A stretch of DNA of 64,000 nt, from assembly GCA_002077065.1 (NCBI GenBank), contig NAJO01000024.1, positions 124,001 to 188,000 on the forward strand, given 5' to 3'. The position numbers and the translations under genes were made by a program. The notes beneath the pieces were generated by a model. That model worked only from the letters and a program-made list of their open reading frames with translations. It did no database searches and was not told the origin of the DNA. This document shows, one piece after another, positions 41,376 to 51,569 of this stretch. The DNA comes from Cryoendolithus antarcticus. Lineage: Eukaryota; Ascomycota; Dothideomycetes; Cladosporiales; Cladosporiaceae. How positions within the stretch are numbered: the first letter of the stretch is position 1; each line of letters starts with the position of its first letter.

Positions 41376-44300
41376 ATGTCGCGTAACAGCAACGACAGCG
41401 CTTATGGCGGAAGCTCGTCAGGAGGGTCTTGGGGGAGGAGGAAGAGTGGGTTGTTCGCACTGAGCGCACTCAGCGGAAGCTCTGCCTCAGAGAGCAACAT
41501 GAATACACTCAGGAAGCATCGCAAGCGGCCATCGCTATTGACGGGTAGTTTCGATCACCCTGATATGCCGCGCGATCATATGCCACATGCAGATGTCCAG
41601 CAATCTCCCGTGAGGCAATCACCGGTTGAGTCGCCTAGGCTATATCGGCCGTCACTCAGCGCGCGGAATAGTGCGAGTAAGACATCCACGGTCTTTGGAT
41701 CATTCAAATCTGCAATGCGATCTGGGAGCAACTCCGCATATGATGGGGTCGGCGAGCCCTTGAGTGCGACATCCACTACCTCCGCTGCATCTACTGTCTT
41801 GAGCGATTCTCCAATGGATTCCCGGATGTCGAATAAGGTGGTGCTGTCGCATGGGGAGGTACAGACTAGTGCTGGGATGTTTCGGAAGAAGAGAGAATAT
41901 CTGGTGTTGACTGAAGCGTCCATGATCCGGTACAAGAGTCAGGCGAAGGCAGCGGAAGCATTCAATGCGATTCCTAATCCAGCGACGCGGACTCCAACAA
42001 CCAAACACGGACAAGTGCCTTCGTTAGGATCGGCGAGCGATCTACAGACGCTATCGGACTCATCAGGCGATAAAGATGGACGCGTGCCGTTGCGGCATGT
42101 GGTGTCTGTCAATCGCCTAGACGACGGGAAGCCGTACTTCGCTATCGAGGTGTGCTACCTGGACGAGGACTCCACGCATTCGTCTGCAATGACGCTGCAA
42201 TACGGCAATCCTGAAGATCGGGATCGTTGGCTGAGAGCGATCCGAAGAGCAACTAAAAATGCAAGGCTGCAAGACGCACGATACATCGCACCTAACAACC
42301 TCGAGATGGCTGCCCGTGTGGTCGAGCGTGAGAACGATTACGATCCATCCAATTGCTCAATCTACAAGGTGGTGCAACGTCAAGCTGCGGGGAAGTCTGT
42401 TGGTCGCTCCTCCTCCGATGATCTGGCCAAGGTAGCCTCCACAGTCTGCTTTCTCGCGATCGGTGTGCACAAGGTGCATCTCATACAACTCGCCAAAGCC
42501 GTGACCCGATCTTCCAGTCCGTCACTATCTTCGCCGACCTCGTCACAAGGCTCCTACGGCATCCTCACACTGAACAGCATCCGCGTAAGTAATACTGACG
42601 ACTCCTTCGAGCTTTCGTTCCGGCGACCTTTACAAAACGCGCGGCATCTGTATCTTGCCTCGACTGCCTCGCATGAGATTGCCGCACGACTACATTCCGC
42701 TGAGAATTTCCTGCGGCCTGAATATGCCACGCGACTGTACAAGATGGACATCCCTCCAGAAGTAGAGGAAATGCTTGTTCCCGGCATATCCACCCGTGGC
42801 GAAGAGCTGTTCGCATTCGAGCGGACATTGACTGCTTATTGCGTTGCATATGGCATGAGCCCGGCGAATATCCGCTACGTTGTGAATTACCAGTGCGAAG
42901 ACGCGCCTCGGTTCGAGCTGTTACCACCTGCCGACAGTCGACGGCCAGAGTATGGGCCACTCGAGCTCATTGCGATTACCAGAGCATTGCGATACAATGA
43001 GAGCTTTGGGAGCTTGTCATTTGCCAACATACCACTCGACTCACTCAACGGTCTACACGACAATTACGGGAAGGAATATGTATGCATAGAAACGAAAGCC
43101 GGGACGCCCATCAAGCTGAGCGAAGAGGAGCTGAGTCGATCCTGCTTGCTCGTACAGGAGATACGAGCAATGGCAGCCACGAGCAAGAAGCTACGGCGGC
43201 TTGACTTCTCGTCTTGCATCGTATCGAGTCCTCAATCCACACATACCATGCCTGAATCGGGATCGGCGCGATCCAAAGATCTCGGGTGTGGCCTCGTCGA
43301 AGCCCTCTTTCCACTTTGCAGACACCAGACTACGAACGTGGACTGGGTATGCCTGAATGGTATATGTCTGAGCGACACAGATCTGGACTATCTGGTGGGT
43401 GCGGCTGTGGAGAAGGCTTGTCACTTCCGTGCAATCGAGCTGAACCGATGCGGCTTGACAGATCGCAGCTTGGGCTTAATACTCGATGCACTGCGCGCGC
43501 AAGATAACACTTTGGAGGCAGTTGAGCTCGCTGGCAACACCGCGCGGATCAACCCAGCGGCGTTCGATGCGCAACTAGGCATCTTTGGCTTCATTCGCAA
43601 TCTCAATCTATCGTACGCCTCCAGAACGTCGGGACCCGAGCCATTGCTGCAAGCCGAGACGTTGCTCAATTGGCGACTGTCGCAGTTACGCTTGAGTGGT
43701 ACGAATCTGAACACTTCGACAATCGATGCCGTGGCAACGTATCTCGTGCATCCCAACTCTGATAGTCTTCACGAGCTGTTTATAGATCATGCCTACCTCT
43801 CAGGCGGAGACATTGCAACTTTGCTCTATAGCATGATGCGCAGCAACGGGGCTCATCGTAACATGCACCTTGACGTAAGTCAGAATCACCTGTCCAAGGA
43901 CCTTGATCAGGTGGTTCAAGCTATTGCGAACGGCATGGCACCTTCGCACGTTACTATGAAGGCGATCGAGTACCGAGACGAGTCGTCGTTCCGCAAGATG
44001 CTTGGCGCACTGACAGTGAACAAGACGATACAGTATCTCGATATCTCGCACACAGCATTGCCCGGCGATGCCAGTGATGACACATGTCGAGCATTGGAGC
44101 GTCTGCTAGGCGAGAATGACACACTTCTCGAGCTTAACATGTCCGGAGAGGACTCTCGGCTTGCCACTTCACGCTTTGGCCCCGGCATCAACGACGCACT
44201 TGCAGGTCTGAAGCGCAACAAGACACTGCAAGTCTTCCGTGTCGAGAATCAAAAGCTGGGTCTGCAAGGCGCCAGCACGTTAGCCGATGTCCTGAAAGAG

Positions 44301-45158
44301 AACACGACCCTTCGAGAGTTGCATTGCGATCGCAACGAGATTCCACTCCACGGTCTAACGGACTTGGTCAACTCGCTAGTCACGAACACAAGCATCATTC
44401 ACCTCCCCTCTATGCTCGATGGCCGCTCAGCAGCCTTCCATTCCGCCGAACAGACCATGAAAACGATGTCTGGGTCCTACCCACCAAACGCCTCGACCCG
44501 CAACTTCAGCGGCGGCTCCACCAAGATCTCTCCCCTCAGCACCTCCAGCTTCGCCATGAAGCGCGGACTCGCCTCCGTCCGCCGCTCAGCGACACGCTCG
44601 CACGCTCCTCCCTCGTTCCCCGCCCTCCCAACGCCACTGCACACCTCAACCACTCTTTCGCCACCTCGGACCCGGCAAGCATCCTCGACCGGCCCAGTGG
44701 CCGCACCAGTAAGTTTCACAGTCCAAGACGTGCAAACCACCCACCGCCTGCTAGCCGAACAATGGGACCGCCAGTGCTTCCGACTTACCCAATACCTCGA
44801 GCGGAACTGGTGTCTACTGCACGGCCTTCCCATAGCCGACGAAGGCGTCACGGACGAAGCTTTCGAACGGCCTAGTAGCGTAGGCAGCTTGGGCAAAATG
44901 CTAGAGAGGGTCAAGATGGACACGACGCCGAGGGGCGAGAGTCCGCCGGGGAGGGAAACGTATTTCGATGGAGAGGAGCAGCTACAGGATGGGTATAGGG
45001 ATGGGAAGGAGGTGCAGGTCCAGAGCAGGTGGCTGTTTGACAGTAGTCCTGAGGAAGATGAGGTTGAAGATGAGGGGAAGAGGCAACTGAGGTTGGTCAC
45101 TGAGCCGGATCATGGGAGTGAGCCGCGGACGCCGACGCAGGCGAAGTTTCAGCTGTAG
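41376..45158 (+). CDS. Large PH-domain and leucine-rich-repeat protein (CARMIL-like layout)
   Basis: Intronless 1260-residue protein from MSRNSNDSAY, the first ATG in the frame. Residues 1-150 are Ser-rich and disordered. A PH-like domain spans about 151-300, with GMFRKKREYLVLTEASMIRY at its start and the closing helix DRDRWLRAIRRATKN. A helical part follows. From about 540 to 1035 run RNI/CARMIL-type leucine-rich repeats, for example AIELNRCGLTDRSLGLILDA, LRLSGTNLNTSTIDAV, LELNMSGEDSRL and LRELHCDRNEIPLHGLTDLV. The tail is Ser/Pro-rich and acidic at the end. PH followed by such repeats is the layout of CARMIL/LRRC16 proteins, which bind membranes and regulate actin capping. Whether this protein does so is inference, and I see no clear capping-protein motif in the tail. 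Confidence 0.78.
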   Translation: MSRNSNDSAYGGSSSGGSWGRRKSGLFALSALSGSSASESNMNTLRKHRKRPSLLTGSFDHPDMPRDHMPHADVQQSPVRQSPVESPRLYRPSLSARNSASKTSTVFGSFKSAMRSGSNSAYDGVGEPLSATSTTSAASTVLSDSPMDSRMSNKVVLSHGEVQTSAGMFRKKREYLVLTEASMIRYKSQAKAAEAFNAIPNPATRTPTTKHGQVPSLGSASDLQTLSDSSGDKDGRVPLRHVVSVNRLDDGKPYFAIEVCYLDEDSTHSSAMTLQYGNPEDRDRWLRAIRRATKNARLQDARYIAPNNLEMAARVVERENDYDPSNCSIYKVVQRQAAGKSVGRSSSDDLAKVASTVCFLAIGVHKVHLIQLAKAVTRSSSPSLSSPTSSQGSYGILTLNSIRVSNTDDSFELSFRRPLQNARHLYLASTASHEIAARLHSAENFLRPEYATRLYKMDIPPEVEEMLVPGISTRGEELFAFERTLTAYCVAYGMSPANIRYVVNYQCEDAPRFELLPPADSRRPEYGPLELIAITRALRYNESFGSLSFANIPLDSLNGLHDNYGKEYVCIETKAGTPIKLSEEELSRSCLLVQEIRAMAATSKKLRRLDFSSCIVSSPQSTHTMPESGSARSKDLGCGLVEALFPLCRHQTTNVDWVCLNGICLSDTDLDYLVGAAVEKACHFRAIELNRCGLTDRSLGLILDALRAQDNTLEAVELAGNTARINPAAFDAQLGIFGFIRNLNLSYASRTSGPEPLLQAETLLNWRLSQLRLSGTNLNTSTIDAVATYLVHPNSDSLHELFIDHAYLSGGDIATLLYSMMRSNGAHRNMHLDVSQNHLSKDLDQVVQAIANGMAPSHVTMKAIEYRDESSFRKMLGALTVNKTIQYLDISHTALPGDASDDTCRALERLLGENDTLLELNMSGEDSRLATSRFGPGINDALAGLKRNKTLQVFRVENQKLGLQGASTLADVLKENTTLRELHCDRNEIPLHGLTDLVNSLVTNTSIIHLPSMLDGRSAAFHSAEQTMKTMSGSYPPNASTRNFSGGSTKISPLSTSSFAMKRGLASVRRSATRSHAPPSFPALPTPLHTSTTLSPPRTRQASSTGPVAAPVSFTVQDVQTTHRLLAEQWDRQCFRLTQYLERNWCLLHGLPIADEGVTDEAFERPSSVGSLGKMLERVKMDTTPRGESPPGRETYFDGEEQLQDGYRDGKEVQVQSRWLFDSSPEEDEVEDEGKRQLRLVTEPDHGSEPRTPTQAKFQL

Positions 45159-45880
45159 ATAGATAGATGGGTTTGAGTAGTTGGGATTGATATCGATTTA
45201 GCCTGGCGCTTTTTGGGATGGCGGGATGAAAGGAGACTGAGTGATGCGGATATGGGTGACCGAATGGCTTGGATGATTGGGGTAATGTGAATTGGCTCGC
45301 ACGAACGACGGTACATAGGTGCGACAGCCATGGGAATGTATATATCTGGACATACGTCTTCCACGCCCTACACAGCTCCTCAAGAGGTGCATGGGCATGC
45401 GAATTACAGAAGAAGCGGACCACTCAGTGATTCACCATGTTCGATTATGTCGATATACGCAGCACCGCAACGATGGATTGGTAGGCACGCTGTTGGAGAG
45501 AATACTGAGGTGTCCCTCTGGACGGTCTCCTAGGTAGGACTGACAGCTCTTCATTATTGCAGTACAGCGCATACGAGCAGTACCGACGGTGAACTATTAT
45601 CGAGTGGTCCGCTTCTTTTGTCACTCGCGTGATGAGGTATGGAGAACTGTGCTTCTAGTCATGTGTGCCTGTCATTGAGGTTCGCTTGATCTATATGTAA
45701 TGTGCTTTCCAGGCCCTGGCGCTAACATGAACAACGCTGACCCTCAGCCGTGGCGTCTTCCACAAATCTGCCAGGTGCGCGCCAATCCCTCTCATCCTCC
45801 TGCGCCGCACGCCCGATGCGGTGTTGGGCAGGGCCTTCCACAACCAGTGGCGCTTTGCTCGATTCCGAGTCTTCGGTCGC
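45159..45880. other. Intergenic between convergent PH-LRR gene and G6PD
   Basis: Convergent 3' flanks, 722 bp. No gene or RNA is recognised. Tandem GATA units just after 45158 (tagatagataga) are minor. Confidence 0.55.
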
Positions 45881-47732
45881 TTACAGCTTGTTAGGCTGAT
45901 CGCCCGCGCCGGGCCATTGGTAGCCTGCAGAAAAGCTCTGTGAGCGACGCTGTGTGATTAGATCAAGACGACGCAGAGGTAGACCTACCAGCGGCATCGC
46001 TGAATTTGTAGCCATATGATGAGACGAAGTCGTCGAGGACTGCTGGGCCTCGAGAACCTGCGGATAAATGATCAGTATATTGATGAATACAAGTGCTGAG
46101 TAACATGGACGCACCGTAAGGGTACCCCATAGGTACGATCTCCTTATTGTCATCGAGGTAATGCAGAAGCGGCGTGAATATCCTCCAGCTCGCATCGAGC
46201 TCGTCGTCACGCACGAAGTTCGAGTGGTCGCCCTTCAGCGCATCGAGGATTAAGCTCTCATATGCCTCGGGGATCTTCAAGTCCGAGAATCGTCTCCGGT
46301 AAGTCAGGTCCAGCTCTGTCACAGTCGTCTGCATGCTCAGACCTGGCAGTTTCGAGTTCATCTTGATGTATACGCTTTCGTTGGGCTGCACGCGCAGCAC
46401 CAACTCGTTCCTTGGGATGTCCTTGAAGATCCCGCTTGTCACGTCCTTGAACTGGATGCGCACTTCTGTCTTCTGCTCATTGAGCGCCTTTCCCGCCTTG
46501 AGAATGAAAGGCACACCGTCCCAGCGCTCGTTCTTGATGTACGCCACCATGGAAGCAAAGGTAGGGCAGCGCGACTCTTTCGGTACGGTATCATCCTCCT
46601 TGTAGCCTGGCTTCGAGCCATCGAGAGACTTCTCGTACTGACCGATGATAACGTTCTTTGGCTCGATGGAAGGCATGCCTCTTAGCACGCGGACTTTCTC
46701 GTCACGAATGTCTTCGGCGGAGAAGGAGATGGGTCGCTCCATAGCGAGGAGCGTAAGGATCTGTAGGAGATGGTTCTGCATAACATCGCGGATGATGCCG
46801 AACTCGTCAAAGTAGCCGCCACGGCCTTCCGTGCCGATGGGCTCTTTGAATGTGATTTGCACGTTGTCGATATGGTTGCGGTTCCACGTGGCGCCGAAGA
46901 ACTCGTTGCCGAATCGCAGAATGAGGATGTTCTTCACCATCTCCTTGCCGAGGTAGTGGTCGATGCGGAAGATCTCCTCCTCCTTCCAGTCTGGCCGCAG
47001 GGCGCGGTCAAGCTCTCGCGACGAGGCGAGGTCCTTGCCGAAGGGCTTCTCGATGATGATGCGGGTGATGCCGGACTTGGGGTAGTTGTTTCGCTTGAGG
47101 TGGGCGGAGACGGGGATGAAGACTGAAGGCGGTAGTGCCATGTAGAAGACTCTGTTGGTCTCCTTCTGACCCTTCTCCAGCTCTTGCATGTGCTTCTCGA
47201 GCTCTTGGAAACTCTCGTCTTTGTCATACTGACCCGACACGTAGGTAGTGATCTTGCAGAACTCCTCGAGCTGCTGCTCCATCTCCTTCGTTGGAGTCTT
47301 GATGTGGCTCTTCACCCGCTTGAGGTACTCTGCGTGGTCCATCTTCGTGCGGGCATAGCCGATGATCTTGATGCCCTGTGGGAGGTAGGCATTGCGATAT
47401 AGGCCGAACAGTGCAGGGAAGGTCTTCTTCTTTGCCAAATCGCCGGATGCTCCGAGCACAACCACAACGGTGTTTTCCTTCAGCTCGATGTTACTGTGGG
47501 TTCGTCGCGTGTCAGCAAGGATCGCTCGAGTCTCATCTGCAGTAGTCCATTGGCAATTCATTCGCCGCACCACCGGGTTTCTCTCTTCAATACATCCATT
47601 GACAACACCATATCACGTCCTCACGTCGCTCTGCCATGCCGCGCGCCGCCACGAACTGCATGTACAGGTACATTGGAAAAAAACTCACCCGGCTGTTGGC
47701 TCCACCTCTGGGTGAATGAGCGTGTCCGCCAT
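45881..47732 (-). CDS. ZWF1: Glucose-6-phosphate dehydrogenase
   Basis: Four exons: 47689-47732, 46115-47493, 45989-46057 and 45881-45924, with introns of 195, 57 and 64 nt. The 511-residue product starts MADTLIHPEVEPTAG. It catalyses the first, NADPH-making step of the oxidative pentose phosphate pathway in the cytosol. The dinucleotide-binding motif is GASGDLAKKKTFPALF, the substrate and catalytic motif is RIDHYLGKE, and EKPFGKDL and RFGNEFFGATWNRNHIDNVQ are also family-specific. The C-terminus after splicing is GYKFSDAAG joined to YQWPGAGDQPNKL. The 14-codon first exon followed by a long intron is usual for ascomycete G6PD. NADPH from this enzyme supports reductive biosynthesis and oxidative-stress defence. 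Confidence 0.96.
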
Positions 47733-48879
47733 GTTGCAGAGTCGCTGATAAGATGCGGGCGGTTGAGGAGTATGCTGCGAAACGCAAGAGAGGATAAGCA
47801 AGTAGAAAGCGAGATGTGTGGCGGTCAATGAGGTTCGATTGGCAGATGGTTGAGAGCTCACTTTCGAAAGTTAGCGGATAAAGAACCGCGCTCGGTGGGG
47901 TGCCTGAGAGTGACGTATATCGAGGAATCAATCGATATTCTATCTTCAACCACGGGACTGTTAATGCTTTGACTTCTGCTCAGCGTAATGCTTTTGCATG
48001 ACCGGTCTACCTCTAATCTATCTGCTCCCCTCCTGGATTGCACTACCCGGCGCATCCGCAGTGCATTGCTGCTCACTATTCACACTGCTTACGAACCATC
48101 ATTCAGCAAACGTCCGGGTATATTGAAGGTAGCGGTTCGGCACGTGCTCGCACTCGCTGTTACATGATGCCGAGTTGCGCCTGGCTCAACCGGAGTCCGT
48201 GAAGTGAAGTCGAGTCTTCATCATGACCAGAGTCGGATGTCCATGCGCTAGCATCTTCTGCAATCTCATCACTGAGAGCAGGCGATCGGGACACGGGCAT
48301 CCCGTGATGTCTTTCGACGTTCTCAGAAGATTACAGGAAGGGGAGGTGGCAACACCAACACTGCCGTGCTACTTGCACAGTATACCGAGCAAACTGACTG
48401 TCGCGCTCGTGTTGCCATCCGTAGCATTCGAATCCCTTTGACGGTGACGCCTGACCTAGCGGAGTGTGAAGCTGTCCAGGACCTTCTTCGTCACAGTCAC
48501 TCAGTAGAAGATGGACTGAGCAAGCTCGCTGATGCAGGTGGAATGATTGTGAGTGCTGCACATTGTAGTACCGCTGTACGACGCCAGGCATAAGAATCAG
48601 AGATGATCGTAGACCCGTAGTTGCGCTCAATGATTAGCTTTCCTCAATTCAAGCATCGGCAGACTGTGAAATCATGTAGAAGGAAACTCAATGCGTTGTT
48701 GTCTTTGAGAGTAGACGTGATCCAGTCGCAAAAACCCGAGTCATGTCGGTCTTGGCGCACCACTCCCAATTCTTCGACGTCGCAAACCGCACACCATGAA
48801 AGCCGGAACAACTCCAGCGACCATCGACAACGACAGATACCTCCTATACACCACACAGTCGCCCAGAGATACCATCACA
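47733..48879. promoter_or_regulatory. Divergent promoter region, G6PD / eL33
   Basis: About 1.15 kb between divergent starts. An in-frame ATG at 48796 would extend eL33 by 28 residues but the conserved start is at 48880, so the upstream part is taken as leader. No other gene is recognised. Confidence 0.5.
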
Positions 48880-49431
48880 ATGCCGTCCGAGCAAGGCCAC
48901 AGGCTATACGTGAAGTACGTCCACCACACCTCTGCCAACACCCCCTTCAACACCGCCGGCAATACCCCAGCGCCAGCAACAATCACAACATCACACCGCA
49001 CCAAACACACGGAGCACTTTCATACTAACATGAATCTCTTCACTAGGGGCAAGCACCTCTCCTACCAACGCGGCAAGCGCAACACAAACCCCAACACATC
49101 GCTCATCAAGATCGAGGGCGTCGACGACCCCAAAGCCGCCACATTCTACAACGGCAAGCGCATCGCATATGTCTACCGGGGGAAGAAGGAGATCCGCGGC
49201 ACGAAGATCAGGGTCATTTGGGGGAAGGTGACGAGGCCACATGGTATGTGTTGACACTGCATTCGAGATGGCGAGGATATGGGAATGCATGGGAAGAAGC
49301 GGAAGGACAGCGTGCTGACGGTGATGTTTACAGGCAATTCGGGAGTCGTGAGGGCGCAGTTCAAGCACAACCTGCCGCCAAAGAGCTTCGGCGCGATGGT
49401 GAGGGTGATGCTGTACCCCAGTGCGATATGA
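48880..49431 (+). CDS. RPL33: 60S ribosomal protein eL33 (L35Ae)
   Basis: Three exons: 48880-48914, 49047-49243 and 49334-49431. Intron 1 (132 nt) has a perfect TACTAAC branch site and the acceptor CACTAG; intron 2 (90 nt) has donor GTATGT and acceptor TACAG. The 109-residue product matches the family length. It begins [20 protein letters not shown], continues with [33 protein letters not shown] and [14 protein letters not shown], and ends with [20 protein letters not shown]. It is a surface protein of the large subunit. The consensus branch site and several introns fit a highly expressed ribosomal-protein gene. I saw no snoRNA boxes in either intron. Confidence 0.96.
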
Positions 49432-49804
49432 TCGGGCACTGGGCTGGTGGGCTCGGATGAGCCTGGAGGTGGCTGGTGGAGGCTCGTGTTGAAGGCAGAC
49501 CATGAGCGCGATGCAGATCTGGGACCTTCGCCAACTCATGAAGGCCCACTGCAAGATGCAACTCGGGCGAACTCATTATAGCCCCGATGGCGCACCTCGA
49601 CCGGGACAGTCGACGACAGACGATGAGGGCTGTCACGATAGTCTCTAGCTGAACAAATGGCACACAAATTCCAAAGCCACTCAATGATCACAAGGTCTGA
49701 TGATGTACATTCGCTACACAGTTGATTGGGCAACGCCCAGGCGCCTACGCTGACCATATGACTTTGCTGTGCCCGTCAGCATACTCCCTTCACTAGCATA
49801 CCAT
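49432..49804. other. Intergenic between convergent eL33 and BRX1
   Basis: Convergent 3' flanks of two ribosome genes, 373 bp. No feature is recognised. Confidence 0.55.
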
Positions 49805-50749
49805 TCACGCAAACACCACCCTATCGTCCAGCTCGCCCACTTCTCTCACTCCCTCCCCACTTCTCAGCCCCAGATCTCTCCTCTTCGCCTTGCCCTCACC
49901 GATTTGCTCAGCCCTCGAGTTGTAGCTGCCAGCCTTCTTCCTCCGCAAATCAGATCTGATTTGGTTGGGACTCACGAATTCCTTGTTCTCGTAAATCACT
50001 GGCCCGCCAAAGCTCCCCTCCAGTATCACAATAGGCGTTAGCACCAACCGTGGCCCAATCTCGATCAGCGAGATGGACGGATCGCCTGGCTTCTCACCGG
50101 GCACAGAGATTGGCGTCGTACTTGCGGCAGGTTTGCTCTCCTTAGCAGTGTGGCGCGGCGTCTCCGTCTCAGCAATCTGGTAACACCGCAACCACACCTT
50201 TCCCTCCACAAGTGAGAACCCCACCACATGATCCACAAACGGCTTCACCTTCCGACTCGTCTTCGGCACGCCAAAACTCTGCGTCAACATCTCCTTCAGC
50301 AACCGCGTGTGCGCTTGCCCGTCGAACGCCTTGTCGAAACTCAGCACAGGCCTGCTACCTTTGAGGCAGTTGCCGGTGAAATTCAGCTCCTCCATCGTAT
50401 GGATGTTCTGAACGTGTAATTTTATGGTGGGGCCGTTGGGCGGTTTGGAGAGCCAGAGGTACAAGTCTTTGCCTTTGCGGGCTTCGAAGAAGAGGATGTT
50501 GTTGCAGGAGTAGAGGTCTGCTAGCTCCTTTAGTTGGTGGAGTTGCGACTTGGTGTCTAGTTTGGCATCTCTGCGGCTGTGTGGTAGTAAGGAGTAGAGG
50601 TCGTTTATCAGATGGCGGTGGCGCTGCGTTATGCCGCGGGAGGGTATGAGGAGGACTCTTTGTCGGTTTTTGGGCTTCTTCTCTGCGTCGTTGGAGGCGT
50701 GGGTTGAGGTGCCGTTGGACTTGCTGAGGGACTTGTAGACGGCTGCCAT
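49805..50749 (-). CDS. BRX1: Ribosome biogenesis protein BRX1 (Brix domain)
   Basis: Intronless 314-residue protein. The Brix domain begins with QRVLLIPSRGITQRHRHLIN and runs through LLPHSRRDAKLD, LADLYSCNNILFFEARKGKD, LYLWLSKPPNGPTIKLHVQN and NCLKGSRPVLSFDKAFD to DHVVGFSLVEGKVWLRCYQI. Brx1 binds 25S rRNA in early pre-60S particles together with Ebp2 in the nucleolus. A short variable insert (about residues 215-235, Thr/Pro-rich) precedes SLIEIGPRLVLTPIVILEGS. The C-terminus is Arg/Lys/Glu-rich. Length and order agree with yeast Brx1. Confidence 0.96.
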   Translation of the reverse strand: MAAVYKSLSKSNGTSTHASNDAEKKPKNRQRVLLIPSRGITQRHRHLINDLYSLLPHSRRDAKLDTKSQLHQLKELADLYSCNNILFFEARKGKDLYLWLSKPPNGPTIKLHVQNIHTMEELNFTGNCLKGSRPVLSFDKAFDGQAHTRLLKEMLTQSFGVPKTSRKVKPFVDHVVGFSLVEGKVWLRCYQIAETETPRHTAKESKPAASTTPISVPGEKPGDPSISLIEIGPRLVLTPIVILEGSFGGPVIYENKEFVSPNQIRSDLRRKKAGSYNSRAEQIGEGKAKRRDLGLRSGEGVREVGELDDRVVFA

Positions 50750-51569
50750 GATTGATGAGAAGCTCGATAGAGCTGTGGTTTGAGGTAGTGGTGTGTGGGA
50801 TCAAATGCGACACATCTATCTGGAGCTCTCGACTGTGTCGAAAAGTTGCAATCGATATGATGCACAGACCACACAAGCACGGTTGTGGCTTGCATTACGG
50901 ACGGGTACTTCCCGCTGTTCCGTCGGATCTTGACGTGCCAGATGGTTGGAATGCTGGCGCGGTTTGCAGAAGACGCCTCACACTTGCCGATGGATGGAGC
51001 AAGACTCCCGATTATCGATGCAAAACTTCTACAAGATGATAATAAAATAAAAGTCGTATGTAAGACAATATAGCAAGCAACGCAGGCAACACAATGCATA
51101 AATATCTCATCTGACCAACACTGCCCATTACCCTCTATCACGAGCGACGCTCGGCCAAGGAAAGTAGATCGAAGGAGACAGTCACTCCAGCTCCGCACAG
51201 GGTTGAAGCCTCGTGCGAAGCGCTGACATGGCGCACACACGCTGCCACTCCACTATTTGCCTCACCTTACTCTTCACTCTATCTCCCCATCACCACCATC
51301 ATACATCCTCCTTTTGCCATCGACACGCTTCGACATCGATTTCCTATTCGGGACGACGTGTGCACCTCACCACCGAAGTGCTTGAGTCGTGTCGCGCGGT
51401 TCGCAGCCAAGGGGTTTACGACGGGCGATTGCTGCACTAAGGACCTGCACTGCTCATACACGTGCAACGAGTGACTCCATCACTACCATAGCCGACACTG
51501 CTGCATTCACGAGAGGGCTACTGGGGTAGAGGATCACCAATGGAGTGCATCTGAGCTCACTCCACCACC
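50750..51569. promoter_or_regulatory. Divergent promoter region, BRX1 / INO80
   Basis: 820 bp between divergent starts. The right part is C/T-rich, as expected for the INO80 leader. Frames inside are unconvincing. Confidence 0.5.

Noticed and set aside
48796..48879. Upstream in-frame ATG for eL33
   Set aside because: It would add 28 residues not typical of the family; [12 protein letters not shown] is the conserved start.
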